Source: Hygrocybe punicea
Lineage: Eukaryota > Basidiomycota > Agaricomycetes > Agaricales > Hygrophoraceae
Length of the DNA: 64,000 bases
Assembly (NCBI GenBank): GCA_963556145.1
Contig: OY744463.1
Coordinates: 1,302,001-1,366,000 of the forward strand
Reading direction: 5' to 3'
Shown here one piece after another: positions 21,826 through 32,478 of this stretch (within the stretch, counting starts at the first letter, position 1; each line of letters opens with the position of its first letter). Both the position numbers and the translations under genes were made by a program. The notes beneath the pieces are model-generated. The model made no database searches. It was not told where the DNA came from and saw only the letters and a list, made by a program, of their open reading frames with translations.

Positions 21826-22050
21826 AAGGTAGTTCCTGATAGCTTCCCACTGGATCGGCATTATTCAAGTTGCGGCAGAATATAAGGCTGCCACAGCCTT
21901 CACCGTCGAGCACCAACCTGGGGCATAATCCTAGTGGATGAGTCTGATCAGTTTACCGTAAAAACTTTATACGACAGATGGCATTCTGGCAATAGGGTTT
22001 TGAAGGTAGTTCCTGATAACTTCCCAGTGGAACGGCAGTATTCAAGTTGC
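21826..22050 (+). repeat. Pair of 48-bp imperfect direct repeats, 177 bp apart
   Basis: Copies at 21826-21873 and 22003-22050 share AAGGTAGTTCCTGATA, CTTCCCA, TGGA, CGGCA and TATTCAAGTTGCG in the same order, with only a few substitutions. Non-coding. Could be remnants of a small element or duplicated promoter modules of the propeller gene. Confidence 0.75.
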
Positions 22051-22377
22051 GAGATTTCTTTTGGTTCGATGGCAGGAAGAATGTAAGGATGTCTCGCTAC
22101 AACCACTGATGTACACGTCAATGAATTCAAGGCACGAACGGCCAACGTGAACTTGAACCACCGCGACAGTGACAACGTAATAAACGCAAATGCAGAAACT
22201 CACCTAGAACAAAGTGAAAGAAAAGCTCGCTCACAATGGCCAAACTCCAACGTGAACGCCATGGCGCGTAAACGAATTTGACCACGCAAGTGTGCCCGCG
22301 TGAGAGGGCAACCTTGGTAAGGTGGTTCCCGGAATCGTTAGTCGCGGACCCCAGAAACCCCTCATCATCGCGAGTTA

Positions 22378-22393
22378 CAACTTGAAGCTTGAA
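22378..22393 (-). repeat. Short GCTTGAA heptamer repeat
   Basis: AACTTGAAGCTTGAAA on the plus strand: two units of the heptamer seen at 2533, 8615 and 53867. In minus-strand sense an ATGATG lies about 10 bp downstream. Confidence 0.75.
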
Positions 22394-22500
22394 ATACGCT
22401 ACAAAAATGTACATGACAGCAAACTAAACATCATTTTACAGCGGGACACGAGAAATACACGAATGCTCATTTGAAAAACAAAACTTGCCTAACGCCGAAT

Positions 22501-24175
22501 TCAAAGACCATCATTCCACGCATCATCCCACCCTAACGCGCTGCGGTCCCAGCTCCCTGGTGCCTCCCCATGACACAACCACCCCATCGTATCCATCACA
22601 ACTCCCGCAGCCCTAACAAACACCGTCCCATCAACACTTCCGATTCCCTTGTGTGTGTTTCCAGCACCTTCTATCTCCCCTGCCCCTGTTGCGCCGTAGT
22701 GCTGCGCGGCGTAGAATAGTGACCGGATGGCTTTGACGGTGTGAGCATCGGGGGCCTGAAGGGCGGAATCTATGATGGCAGTCCATGGGTTGGCAGCAGC
22801 TGGGTTGGCAGGGTCGCTTAGGATGTCGGGGTCGGGCTTTGGAGCGGGTTGCTGCGATGGAGGTGGGTGCGGCGTCGCGGAGTAACTCATCATGAGCTCC
22901 AAGTCAATGCGGGGCCGGCCACGTATTTCGAGAAACATGAGCACTGTTGGAAGGTACGCCTTGAGGAGCTTGAGCTGCGATTCCGGATTCGGAATGATCT
23001 TAATGATGGACGGGAAGAAGATACAAGCGTTGAGGACGTGCATCAGGAAGAAGTCGAGACGGGGCTTTCGTCCTCGTTTGCCCGATCCAACGAAGAGAAG
23101 GGTTGCTACCCAGAACAGCTCTTCCACTTTTTTTGCTAGAACTTGAGCGCTCGGCGGCTCCGAGGGGAGCCACAGAGCAGAAATGCGACGAATTTCGTCG
23201 AGACGACCGTCCTTGGACGCGTCCACGAAACGTGCGCTAATGAACGCATTCGGATTGTATGGCATCACTGGTTTGAGTATGTCAGAGTCGTACACCTGGC
23301 GGAGAACCTCGAACAAGGATACGTTTCCCGCAGGGTACGATGTGTGGGCAGCGTCTTTTGGTGCAAGAAGTTCCGGCACGAATGGACCGTGAACGGCGGC
23401 TTGTGCGAGGCCTGCCATTGCCACCATAAATAAGAAATCAAGAGGGAATTCCTCTGAAATACCTTGAGCGACCATTGCATCACTCCCAAATTCCGCGCCA
23501 TACTGTCGAAGGCAACCGTCAACGTAAGTCAGATAACGAAGGATGGAACACAAACTCCGGTCTGTATAAATGGGTGGAAACTGGTAATCGCTCAGTTACC
23601 TGACAGTTATTGTTTCAAAGATACTCACGCGCCCCCGACGAATCTCGGTAACATGTGTGAGCCATCGTCGGTGTTGAAGACAAAGCGCTCGATGGTATTT
23701 TCCACACCATGGGATACAATTTCGAGAGTAAAGAACGAGAGATAGGATGCGTAATACCTTGCGTCCAATGAGCGAATTAAGTTTCCGAAGCCGGCGAGAG
23801 GCAGACTAACTTTTCAATTCCCAAGTTCTCTTTCCAATTCTGCAAAGTAATCTCTGCCACATCATTCTGTCCTAAATTAATGGGCCGAAGACCTTTGACG
23901 TTATTGTCGTATATAGCTTGCAGGATTACAGGCGATGCACCGAGATCGAACGCCGAGAGAATGCTACAAGTATGAAATGAACGCGAAACACAAGCAAAGA
24001 GCTGAAGTGTGAGCTACTGGTGGCTGAGATGGTTATGGAAGGAGGCCCGACCATAGAAGCAGTGGTGTTGATCCCTATCCTGTTCTAGAAGGTTTTTTGT
24101 GAGGGATTTTGCAGCGGGGGTGGTTGGGAAGTTGAGGGAGCCAGAGCGAATGATGGGGGGGAGACGAGGAGGCAT
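22501..24175 (-). CDS. Questin-oxidase-like protein (DUF4243/AflY family)
   Basis: The start is the ATG at 24175 (MPPRLPPIIRSGSLNF). The first exon carries QHHCFYGRASFHNHLSHH, broken by a short intron after LSH; the next exon gives ILSAFDLGASPVILQAIYDNN. These His-rich N-terminal segments and the LWLPSEPPSAQVLAKKVEEL and GKRGRKPRLDFFLMH blocks of the main exon (23553-22501) fit the questin oxidase/AflY family. Members carry out Baeyer-Villiger-type ring cleavage in fungal polyketide pathways such as demethylsterigmatocystin and geodin synthesis. The product is about 450 residues. The exact introns between 23553 and 23820 were not all resolved. No polyketide synthase or tailoring gene lies nearby, so a role outside a cluster, on an unknown substrate, is likely. 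Divergent from LTO1 over 116 bp. Confidence 0.8.
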
Positions 24176-24229
24176 TTGTGGACGAGATCTGAGCCTACGA
24201 CGGAGAACTCGTTTATAAACCTGCAAGCA

Positions 24230-24237
24230 TGACGTCA
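24230..24237. promoter_or_regulatory. CRE-like palindrome TGACGTCA in shared promoter
   Basis: A perfect 8-bp ATF/CREB-type palindrome lies 55 bp from the questin-oxidase-like ATG and 55 bp from the LTO1 ATG, in the middle of the 116-bp divergent promoter. Binding by a bZIP factor is inferred from the motif and its central position only. Confidence 0.45.
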
Positions 24238-24291
24238 CCCTTAGTAATTGGTGACCAAAATCAATAATTATGTAAGATTCCGAAAACAAAA

Positions 24292-24930
24292 ATGACAGAG
24301 GAATTCGACCTCGAGTCGCTGGTGAATCTCGAGCAAACGTTTGCCTCAACTCCATTTCTCCAACCCGGATTCCCTTACGTGCCCTCACAGGTTCTACGAT
24401 ATCGGATACAAGGAAGGATTTGCACACGGCCAGATTCTCGGTTGGAATGAGGGAGAGGCCTTGGGCGCACAAACAGGTTTCGAGCTGTGGGACGAGGTCG
24501 GATTCTATCTCGGCTTTGCATCGACGTGGAAAGCCATCCTTGCAGAGCAGGGCAACGCGGACGAGTGAGTGCCCCCATATCCACCAGCATCCCCTCATTG
24601 CACCCTTACAGGCGCGTACACCAACACATCGCCCGGCTTCTGCGCATCGTAGCGCAGTTCCCCACCGAGAACCCCCCAGAAGATGCCGATATCGACATCC
24701 CGCGGCTGCTGGGCCAAGCTCGCTCACGGTACAAGGCCCTATGTGCGCGACTGGGCGTCCGACCCGCCTTGCGCGTAGTTGATGGCTCAACGCTGAAGGG
24801 AGACCCCCATGAGGAGGACGGCCTGCGGGACGATGGGGTAGAGGGGCTAGAGGTCTCCCTACAACGTACACGGATCTGGGACCTGGAGGGCAGCGCGAAG
24901 CCACTTTCGGCTCAAGACCTGAGCTTCTGA
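24292..24930 (+). CDS. lto1: LTO1-type protein with Yae1 N-terminal domain
   Basis: Exons 24292-24338, 24391-24564 and 24612-24930 join in frame to give 179 residues; introns are 52 and 47 nt. After MTEEFDLESLVNLEQT the protein has the family's glycine-spaced helix: FYDIGYKEGFAHGQILGWNE, continuing EALGAQTGFELWDEVGFYLG. This G-x3-G-x3-G ladder defines the Yae1_N domain. Lto1 with Yae1 acts as an adaptor that delivers the cytosolic Fe-S targeting complex to the ribosome-recycling ATPase Rli1/ABCE1; this is family knowledge. Length suits LTO1, and the C-terminus ends in TRIWDLEG then DLSF. The short first exon is supported by the conserved join of EQT to FYDIG. Confidence 0.85.
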
Positions 24931-25288
24931 ACTGCTATCAGGACTTGTCAAGTTCCTGTAAACTCCGCCCAGACTGGGCATTTCTGGCCTAGTTGTCCAT
25001 CGATTGAGAAGAGAGAGCGCCGCTTGATCTGAAAGGGCAAGGTGTTGCTAGGATGGTCTGCTTTGGCAAAGTAGCATAAAGCATAAAGTAGTTGAGTAGT
25101 TTGTAAGGTATCCGCCAAAGTGGTGATTGGTCGTATAGAATTGTAAGATGGCGCACAAGTTTGCGAGAACCTTGCAATGCCAGGGCAAGGACAAGACCTC
25201 CAGATAAAATTATGGAGGTGCACAGCTGCCAACGGGTCGCCACATCGTACGATACACACACAGTATGTACATCATTGCAAAAAGTCAG

Positions 25289-28133
25289 TTAATCCCGATC
25301 ACAGGTTCCGTTCGCAGCTGTGGTCTCAGAGAAAGCAGCGACACTCTTCGGGTCTTTGATCCCGGGAACATCCATGCTAGGGTTTGTCTTGAAGAAACTC
25401 TGTGGTTTGAACAAAAGGTTAAGGTGTTCCATAGGCATGCTACCATGGGATCAAACCGTCAGCAATGCCACTTTGCCAGCCAACTCACGTAGGGCGTTCA
25501 CTCACACTGGCCAATCTTCAGGTCTAGGGATATGCGTCGTGCCTATCGACATGACGATGAGACATGCATAAAAAACGAACAAAGTCACCCACCAATAGTG
25601 ATGAACAGCAATATGTCTTCATTCTCGATATTCTCCTCTCCCTTTACCCAAACCCCTACCGAATCCTCTGGCTCCTCCCTTGTCTGCGGTACATACTTGC
25701 CAGCCGGCCACATCCGCCCATTCTTCTCGTCCTCCTTGTCTTTCACAACCCACAATGTCTTCTTCGCAAACGTTGCCCGAGTCCCAATCCACCCATCACT
25801 CCTGGCCATCATCGGCGTTACACCACCCTTGATCCCAATAGAGTAGCCAACCTCCTTCCCAGAGCTGTAATGTTTCCTGGCCGGGTTGACAATCCGCCAA
25901 CGACGCTCCTTGTTTGAATCATAATCACGGCCACCCTGTGACTGGGTGTTGATGACGGTGTCTTGTGTGATGAAGGCATTGCCTGCAAAGTTGCTTGCAG
26001 AGCCTGTCGGCGCATTCGGGAGTGGCACGATGTCTGTCTCGATGACAGAGTTGTTCAAACCGTCAACCATCGGGTCCACTCGGATCGAGAACAGGTGCTG
26101 ATGATAGTGAGCGTTGAGGTTGGGGGCCACAATCACGCCGAACGAATTTGGTTCGCCATCTTGGGAGGGGTAGACCTGCAGAATTCCAGTGAGGCGGATT
26201 TCCAGCTCGATGTTCCCGTCTTGGTAAAAGTAGTAGTTCCAGATGTATTCTGGTCGGCGCGCAGAGTTGAGCCCCGGAGTGGTTTGACGAGGCAATCAAC
26301 GAACGTACCGTAATTTGCCACCGTGCAGACCATGCTGATGACAAGTCTGCGACTGCGAACGGTATGAGAGCGACCGCCGGGGCGGAAATCCGTATGCTTC
26401 CACAGTATCCCAGCGTCTTCCTCATGGATGCAAATAACGTTCTTAATGACAACTGGGCTTCCATTGTGTCCAACATATGCACCAGACTGACCATCAAAGA
26501 CATGTCATAAACTTCACCATGAGGGAATGAGTTTGACACGCACCAAGTAATGGATCTGGCCCAAGCAATCGCAGCCCAGCGAGAGCCCATTAGCTTGCGT
26601 CCCCATGCCATATTCACCACTACAATGCGTGCCGAGAGCACAACTTCAAATGTGTACTTGTGTCCCATTCAAGGAACGGAACTTACACGTCAAAGGCGAA
26701 TTTTCTGGAATGCGGATGTTCGGGGGCTGCGTAGGGGACCACCATCTCTGCAAGCGACAGGCGATAGAAGATTGGTCGCACCTCCCCGGCGTCATTATAA
26801 GTGATGGTCGAAAGGGCGATACCCTCACGGTGGCTGAAAGCTGAAATTGTACGCTTGTCAATGCCTACCGGGATTTTGGACAACTGTGTTTACAAACCAA
26901 CGTGCATCTTCCATTTCTGCCACTCGAGCTCGTGGCCGTTGACGGTGAAGCTCACGCCTTCGGGCTGGATGATGTGTATAGGCTTGACATCGTTTCTAGG
27001 TTTGTAGTTCTCCTCGGTTTCAGCCATGAGATCAGGGAGGAAGTTGAATGCCTTGAGCGGAGGGGGGATGCGTTCACGGTTCGATGCTGGAAGAGAATCG
27101 GCCGAAAGACTGGGCGCCTCTGTAGATTGTACAGACAGTGCTGGGTGTCCTGTCGAGGTTGCGTGATAAGACGGCGGGAAGTCGATGTGAAGGACTTCTT
27201 CCGTATTCGAGTCGACGACAGGAATAAAGTCCTAGCATATCCATCAGTACCGTGACAGAAGCTTAAAGAAGACACGGGCTGGACCAACCAACGGGTGAGC
27301 ATAGAGATTGTCATGTTTGGAGAACCGAGCAAACAATAGAGCCTGTTGGATTCGTTTACTACGAGGGAAACGTTCGTCGTAGCCAATCGACCAGCCATCC
27401 GCGCATATCTGCTCGGGAAGGACACCTTATGGCGGTGGTGAGGCCGATATCAGAGTAGAGTCAGTCGCCGGATCTGGTTGTCCACGCTCACCGACGTCTT
27501 TTGCCAACTGCCGCACCCTTTCGTCTTTCTTGATGATCTCTTCGCATCTAATGAGCTCCTCTGGGGAAATTTGGGGCTGAATTCCCTCGGCCAGCTCCTC
27601 GAGCGTGTCAAGAACCCACTCTCCTTCCTTGAGAGACACTATTGCATTATACGCATTCCTTGATGAAGTCAGTTCAACCTATGTTTGAGTTGTCTGACAG
27701 AATACATACCCCTTGACCACATCGAAAAACTAACTTGCCATTCCTCTCATCAGCGATTTGCAACGCAAAGATCATCATGGTGTATGTTCAGCGTAACTCA
27801 CGTCAACCTCGGCTTTTCTCACCATTTCTCTAGGAGGCTCCGGCTTACCCCCAGGGGTGAGGGGAATTCCAAGAAACGCGAGAACATCTTTCTTTGGCGG
27901 GGGCAGCAAATAGCTTGCGATGAATTTGAGAGCTTTCACTTTTGTCTGCGTTGCCACATGTCGTCGAATAGTAAGGGAAACCGCTGCAATCTGCAAAAAC
28001 AGGTCCCGATTACTGCATGGATTCTGGTTTGATAACATGGATGGTAGTAACTCACCTCGTCTGGATTGAGTGGGTCCAACGGATGGCTGGGATGGGGCAG
28101 TGGGGCTCTCAGGCTCAGGCTAGCAGACGACAT
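25289..28133 (-). CDS. Copper amine oxidase (primary-amine oxidase)
   Basis: A multi-exon gene from ATG 28133 (MSSASLSLRAPLPHPSHPLD) to TAA 25289-25291. It oxidises primary amines to aldehydes with release of ammonia and hydrogen peroxide (EC 1.4.3.21). The N-terminal domain reads HPLDPLNPDE-IAAVSLTIRRH across an intron. The active-site tyrosine that becomes topaquinone lies in VANYEY. The codon after that tyrosine is split by an intron (TAC G|GTACG...CCAG|AA TAC, near 26309-26245). Copper ligands are seen as HYHQHLFSIRVDP and the distal THIPRPEDWP. The three C-terminal exons ending in TTAANGTCDRD join in frame. Length is roughly 700-800 residues, usual for the family. No clear signal peptide, so likely peroxisomal or cytosolic; the C-terminus is not a typical PTS1. 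Internal introns of the middle part were not all fixed. Confidence 0.9.
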
Positions 28134-28684
28134 AGGTCAGAGTTTGATTATTATCTTTCTCAAAGATATCCCACTGGAGTCACCTAAAGCGATAAAGCCT
28201 CACACTGCGAGGTCGTACACGAATTACAAGGAAGTCTGAACGAAAACAGCGCTGAACGTCCCTCAGCTCGAAGCATGGCGGTAGTCGATTCTCTGCTTCC
28301 AATGTGCCCGTGCCTTCCCGAATCATAGTTTATTACAATTCAGCCCTTCCTGTCTTGGATCCTGTCCCTTAAAGCCTTTCTTGGAGAAGGATATTCGACA
28401 ACTTGATGAACGTTCAGGGTTGAACGTTTGAACTCGGCGGTGCACGTTTGCCAGTGCTTGGCCCTTTCGGCCAATCTGGCTTTCCGTTACTCCTTTATCG
28501 GGCACTGTTCCCCTCATCTAACGGCTTGTAGGATCCTCCGAAACGCGCCGATGACCTCACCGGCAGTATCATATGGAAGGCTCTGCCACAGCTAGGGCCT
28601 AATTGCGAGTCTTATTCAGCCCACGTCAGCCCCGACCTTATTATCCCCCCTCGCCTTAGCGTCTTTACCTGCTTTTCGCTCATC
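28134..28684. other. Intergenic between divergent genes
   Basis: About 550 bp between the amine oxidase start (minus) and the start of the next plus-strand gene. It should contain both promoters. CT-rich sequence lies just before the ATG at 28685. No other gene is seen. Confidence 0.5.
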
Positions 28685-29366
28685 ATGCCCTCCGTCACTG
28701 CGCTCCAAACTGTCTCCGTCAACATCCCTGACCCCAAGGTGCACATGTCGAGCACCAGCGAGTCTCAGACAGACAAGATCTCCTCATCCACCGACATCAC
28801 AGACGCACGGGTATTGTACGACGATGACAGACAGCTTGTGAAGGACACGCGGTCATACGAGCATAACAGGCAACGGGTGAAGAAAGCTGCAACGCTCGTC
28901 AAAAGGAGAGCACGTAAGGAGCATGGGTGCTTGAGAACAATTTGTCCTAGCCTACCTTTGTCCTCCGAGAAAGAGAAACGGTTGAGGGCGGACGAGGTGG
29001 ACCCTTTGCGGGACGTCAAGGTTCCCGAGGCCGATTTGACGAAGAACACCGACCTAATCCCGCTCCCCGTTCGTATGGCCGCACCCAAGAGAGAGGTGAA
29101 GATCTGGGATCTGATCACCGCTAGAAGGCCGCGCAAGTACAAGCGTATGTGCATGTCACATTGATTTTGATTTCCGGAACACTCAAATCCTTGTGTTGCT
29201 AGATGGAGATTTTGAGGTAATACCTCGTGTGCCCTCCGTCATCGTCTTGGACGATTTCGGCGGGCAGGTCCTTGAGATAGATGAACCCTGGGAGCACATA
29301 CACGGCGAAGAGTTGGAATCTGTCGAGAGGCCATCTTACGCACAAATTCTTTCCTTCGCTAAATGA
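28685..29366 (+). CDS. Small unknown basic protein, two exons
   Basis: Exons 28685-29144 and 29203-29366 join in frame (intron 58 nt, GTATGT..CTAG) to give 207 residues. The N-terminus is Ser/Thr-rich; the middle is charged, with RVKKAATLVKRRARKEHG and KEKRLRADEVDPLRDVKVPE. The C-terminal exon gives a compact acidic/hydrophobic block, EVIPRVPSVIVLDDFGGQVL. There is no signal peptide, membrane span or known domain. The frame, splice join and composition support a real gene, but the function is unknown. It is convergent with the mannosidase gene (158 bp between stops). Confidence 0.65.
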
Positions 29367-29523
29367 AGGGGCTCATCATCGGATATATATGGTCTGTGAC
29401 GACCTTTGCTATTTATTTAGAACGCTTTTACATAAACATTGGATAAATTGTTAATAGTTGCTTGATGTTGGATGGACAAATTCATAGCCTTCGTTGCCAA
29501 CTGGCCAACCTACATTCTATCAT

Positions 29524-32230
29524 CTACGAGAAGCCGGTGGTGATAGTAGGTTCAAAGATTGGTAGGGGATGTGCCTAATTCATTTTGGTCAGCAATGGAC
29601 CTATCATCTAAAAACCTCTAGATACCTCAGTGTTGAAAACGTACTCTGAACCAGAATTGCAAGAAATCAATCATTTCATCCAATGACTGAGCAAAAGACA
29701 ACGTACTGTCCAAAGGCAGAACACTGGCGTCGGAGAAAAGCAGGAACAAGTATTTTAGCGTCTCACTCTGTGCCACGTCAATAAATTGAAGTTTACATCA
29801 GCGGACTTGTTCAAAAAATCTACACCGGGGCACATACCATCAGGAAGGTCTCCATCTTGTCTTCATGCCTTGCAGGTACCTCGTCCACGTTAATTATACT
29901 CGCGTACCCACCTGTCTCGACACGGCAGTGCTTTTCAATCGATTGGAAGATACTCCAGCCATAATCACGATAGCGAACTTCTCCAGTTAGCCGGAAAGCG
30001 ATGAAAAGAGATTCCACTGTTTCTGGACTTCAAGTGATGTCAATTGGCATGGCGCAAAGTCTTCATGAGTGAGCATCAAATTACACACCGAAGGATATAT
30101 CGTGCATCGTAAGGGGGAGGTTCGCCAGGGCTACAAAGATGCGACATGCATTATATTGAAGTTATTTGTCTCAGAATGACGCTGAAAATTACCGAGCGCC
30201 TTTGATGTACCAATCCACAGGAGCCATCCAGTTCTCGTTCATTCCGTCGCTTGGAATCCTAAAATGGACTATCTCTGGAGAGAGTCCTCTTCCAGAGCAA
30301 ATTATTTCAGGGGATGCCTTTCAGAGAATGATTGCATACGTGGCAGTATCATGTGTAGCCATGCAAGTTTTGATTAGCTCTACCCCTGTTTTCCAGTCTC
30401 GCAACCCCGTCTCTGTCAGCTCTGACGGAAGTGGGGGTATAGAAACAGGATGAACGAGTGCGCCGGTTGTTGTAGCGCCGAGCATAAGGGATCCACCTAA
30501 GAAGCAGACCAGGTGGTCCTGTTTTGGCGTTAGGCGCCAAGAACTATGGCGGTGGGAAGTAACAAGGTCAGGTCATCCGATTTAAAGAGAGGAACAAAAC
30601 GAACATCTCGCCCGTGGGATGACGTTCCGGGACTAGTTCAGAGGTGTAAATCAAGTGTGCCGCAGAGCTCTCTTGGATAAGATGGCTGTGTATCGCGTCC
30701 ATGGCGTCATCGTACATCTACATCCCGAAGATGTTAACAAGCCTTGGAGGGAGCAAGTAAATAAATTACAAGACGATAGACCTCCTCCGTACGATTCTGA
30801 GTTCGGAAGCGATGAGATAGATAATGACCGATGGAAGGAAATCTTACCGTTTGAAGATATTGCTTCCTGCAAAAAATTCCATTAAAAGACCCAACGACGA
30901 GGTTTAGACGGCGGTGCTTACAGCAAATACTCATAATATGAGTCTCCTCGAGATCCCAGCCGGATGGCCGACATGACGAATTTACCATCATCAACGCTTG
31001 TAATAACTTAGATAAAACGAGACTTCGAGTTTTTAATGTACCTACGTCATGAATATGGACGCCAGGCCAGGAGGCAAACGAGCGGCTTTGATCACTTCCA
31101 TGACCTAGCAGATACATCAACATACGACGGATGCTGGCCCAGGCTCACGCACACGCTCAGCCTTGATCCAAAACTCTTCATTGTTAGTTAGCCAACTCAG
31201 ATACCGGAACTCGAGTTGCAGGGTGGCTGCTTCGGCCGTACTGATGAAGGCTGAGTAGTATTCATCTGGTACACCCTGACGCAACTTCAGGTTGACCATT
31301 GATAGCGGCAGGCCAGACGGTGTGTCGAACACAGGAAGCATTCGACCAGCAAGCTCCTCTGCTCGTTCAAGATAGATGGGATCTCGAGAGGAGAGATGAT
31401 AAGCGGAGAGAAGGCCGCCGAGGAGTCGTATCGTTGTCTAGAAAAGAATGTATTGAGTGAAGGAGAGGTGGTTCTATATAGCACTCAGCGTTACACCTCA
31501 AATGTGTTGAAATTGGCATCCCTGTCCAAGGACATTTTATGCGCAACCCATTCCCGCGCCCGTTTGTACTCCTCATGCAAACCCATCAATTGCATGGTGT
31601 CGATAGAATCAACAATCGTGTATCCAATGCCACCTGCTTTCGTCAAATTGGTCCCCTTACGACCGATGGGGTGATATTCATCATCACCCATTGCGTCCCT
31701 CTCTTGATCAATCAGATTTGGCGACGAAATATGCAGCGAACACACGAAACTTACCGTATGCTAACCATGCATGCTACATGCCAGGCATACTGTAAGAATG
31801 TACACAATTCATCCAGAGTCAACTCTCGCACCTTGAAAGCATCCACTATTGCGTCTCTTTTCAGAGTATCAGCGGAGAAGTCAATGATGTTATCCTGGTT
31901 AATTCCTAGTCCTTCACTCTCCCACTGTGATACCCCGATCCATGATTCTAGGACTCCGGTGAATGATTCAGGAAACTAGAGGGGTCGTCAACGACTTGGG
32001 TAGCAGCTCTCGGAGAAACGATAATGTTGACTTGATATATAACTAGGGCAATGCAAAGCAGAACGATGGCATATACCGTTCTACCATTCCATCGTGGCGC
32101 GTTCTTGACCCCCGCAGGCTAGCAAGTTTTCTGAGTAACGTGTCTTGGCAGGAGAGTTCTATTCACAAACATCTTCTGATTGGCCATTTGAAAGCCTTTT
32201 CCTTCTTTTCCTCAGTCCTGCGTCCGTCAT
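29524..32230 (-). CDS. GH47 alpha-1,2-mannosidase (ER/Golgi N-glycan trimming)
   Basis: A gene of a dozen or more exons, from ATG 32230 to TAG at 29524. The first exons give MTDAGLRKRRKRLSNGQ, a cytoplasmic basic tail, then a membrane anchor (VYAIVLLCIALVIYQ), so it is a type II membrane protein. The catalytic domain shows the GH47 landmarks: IGYTIVDSIDTMQLMGL, TIRLLGGLLSAYHLSSRD, EFRYLSWLTNNEEFW, VESLFIAFRLTGEVRYRD, RHEDKMETFLM joined to SETLKYLFLLFSD, and the end HPLPIF. The family removes alpha-1,2-linked mannose from N-glycans with inversion, using calcium. A KAERVMEVIKAARLPPGV join across 31150-31090 confirms the splicing there. Whether it is the ER Man8-forming, Golgi or ERAD (EDEM-like) type cannot be decided by eye; the transmembrane anchor and motif set favour processing mannosidase. 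Confidence 0.88.
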
Positions 32231-32478
32231 GGCGACGAAGATGGAGAGTGGTTGGTTGTTCAGGCTCTGATTCAGGGCGACAGTTGTAACAGACCGGCTC
32301 CACCAACTCAAATCCCTGTACAAGCCGAAATTTGATGTGGACCTATTGGGACCTATTATTGGGAATAATACAGCTAACTTACTGTGAGTATTACCGTAGT
32401 AATTTTGTAATTGTAGGTGAAATTTATCAACTCCGCCGGGAAGCGTCGTTGACTCGGAACCACGCCAAGTTGCAGCGC

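Larger units (their letters stand above)
21489..22500. other. Intergenic, about 1 kb, with a spaced direct repeat
   Basis: This region holds the promoter of the propeller gene and the 3' side of the questin-oxidase-like gene. Two direct repeats (21826-21873 and 22003-22050) and a heptamer repeat (22378-22393) lie inside it. A minus-strand ATG at about 22368 follows the heptamer repeat and opens a frame of about 45 codons; I do not accept it as a gene. Confidence 0.5.
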
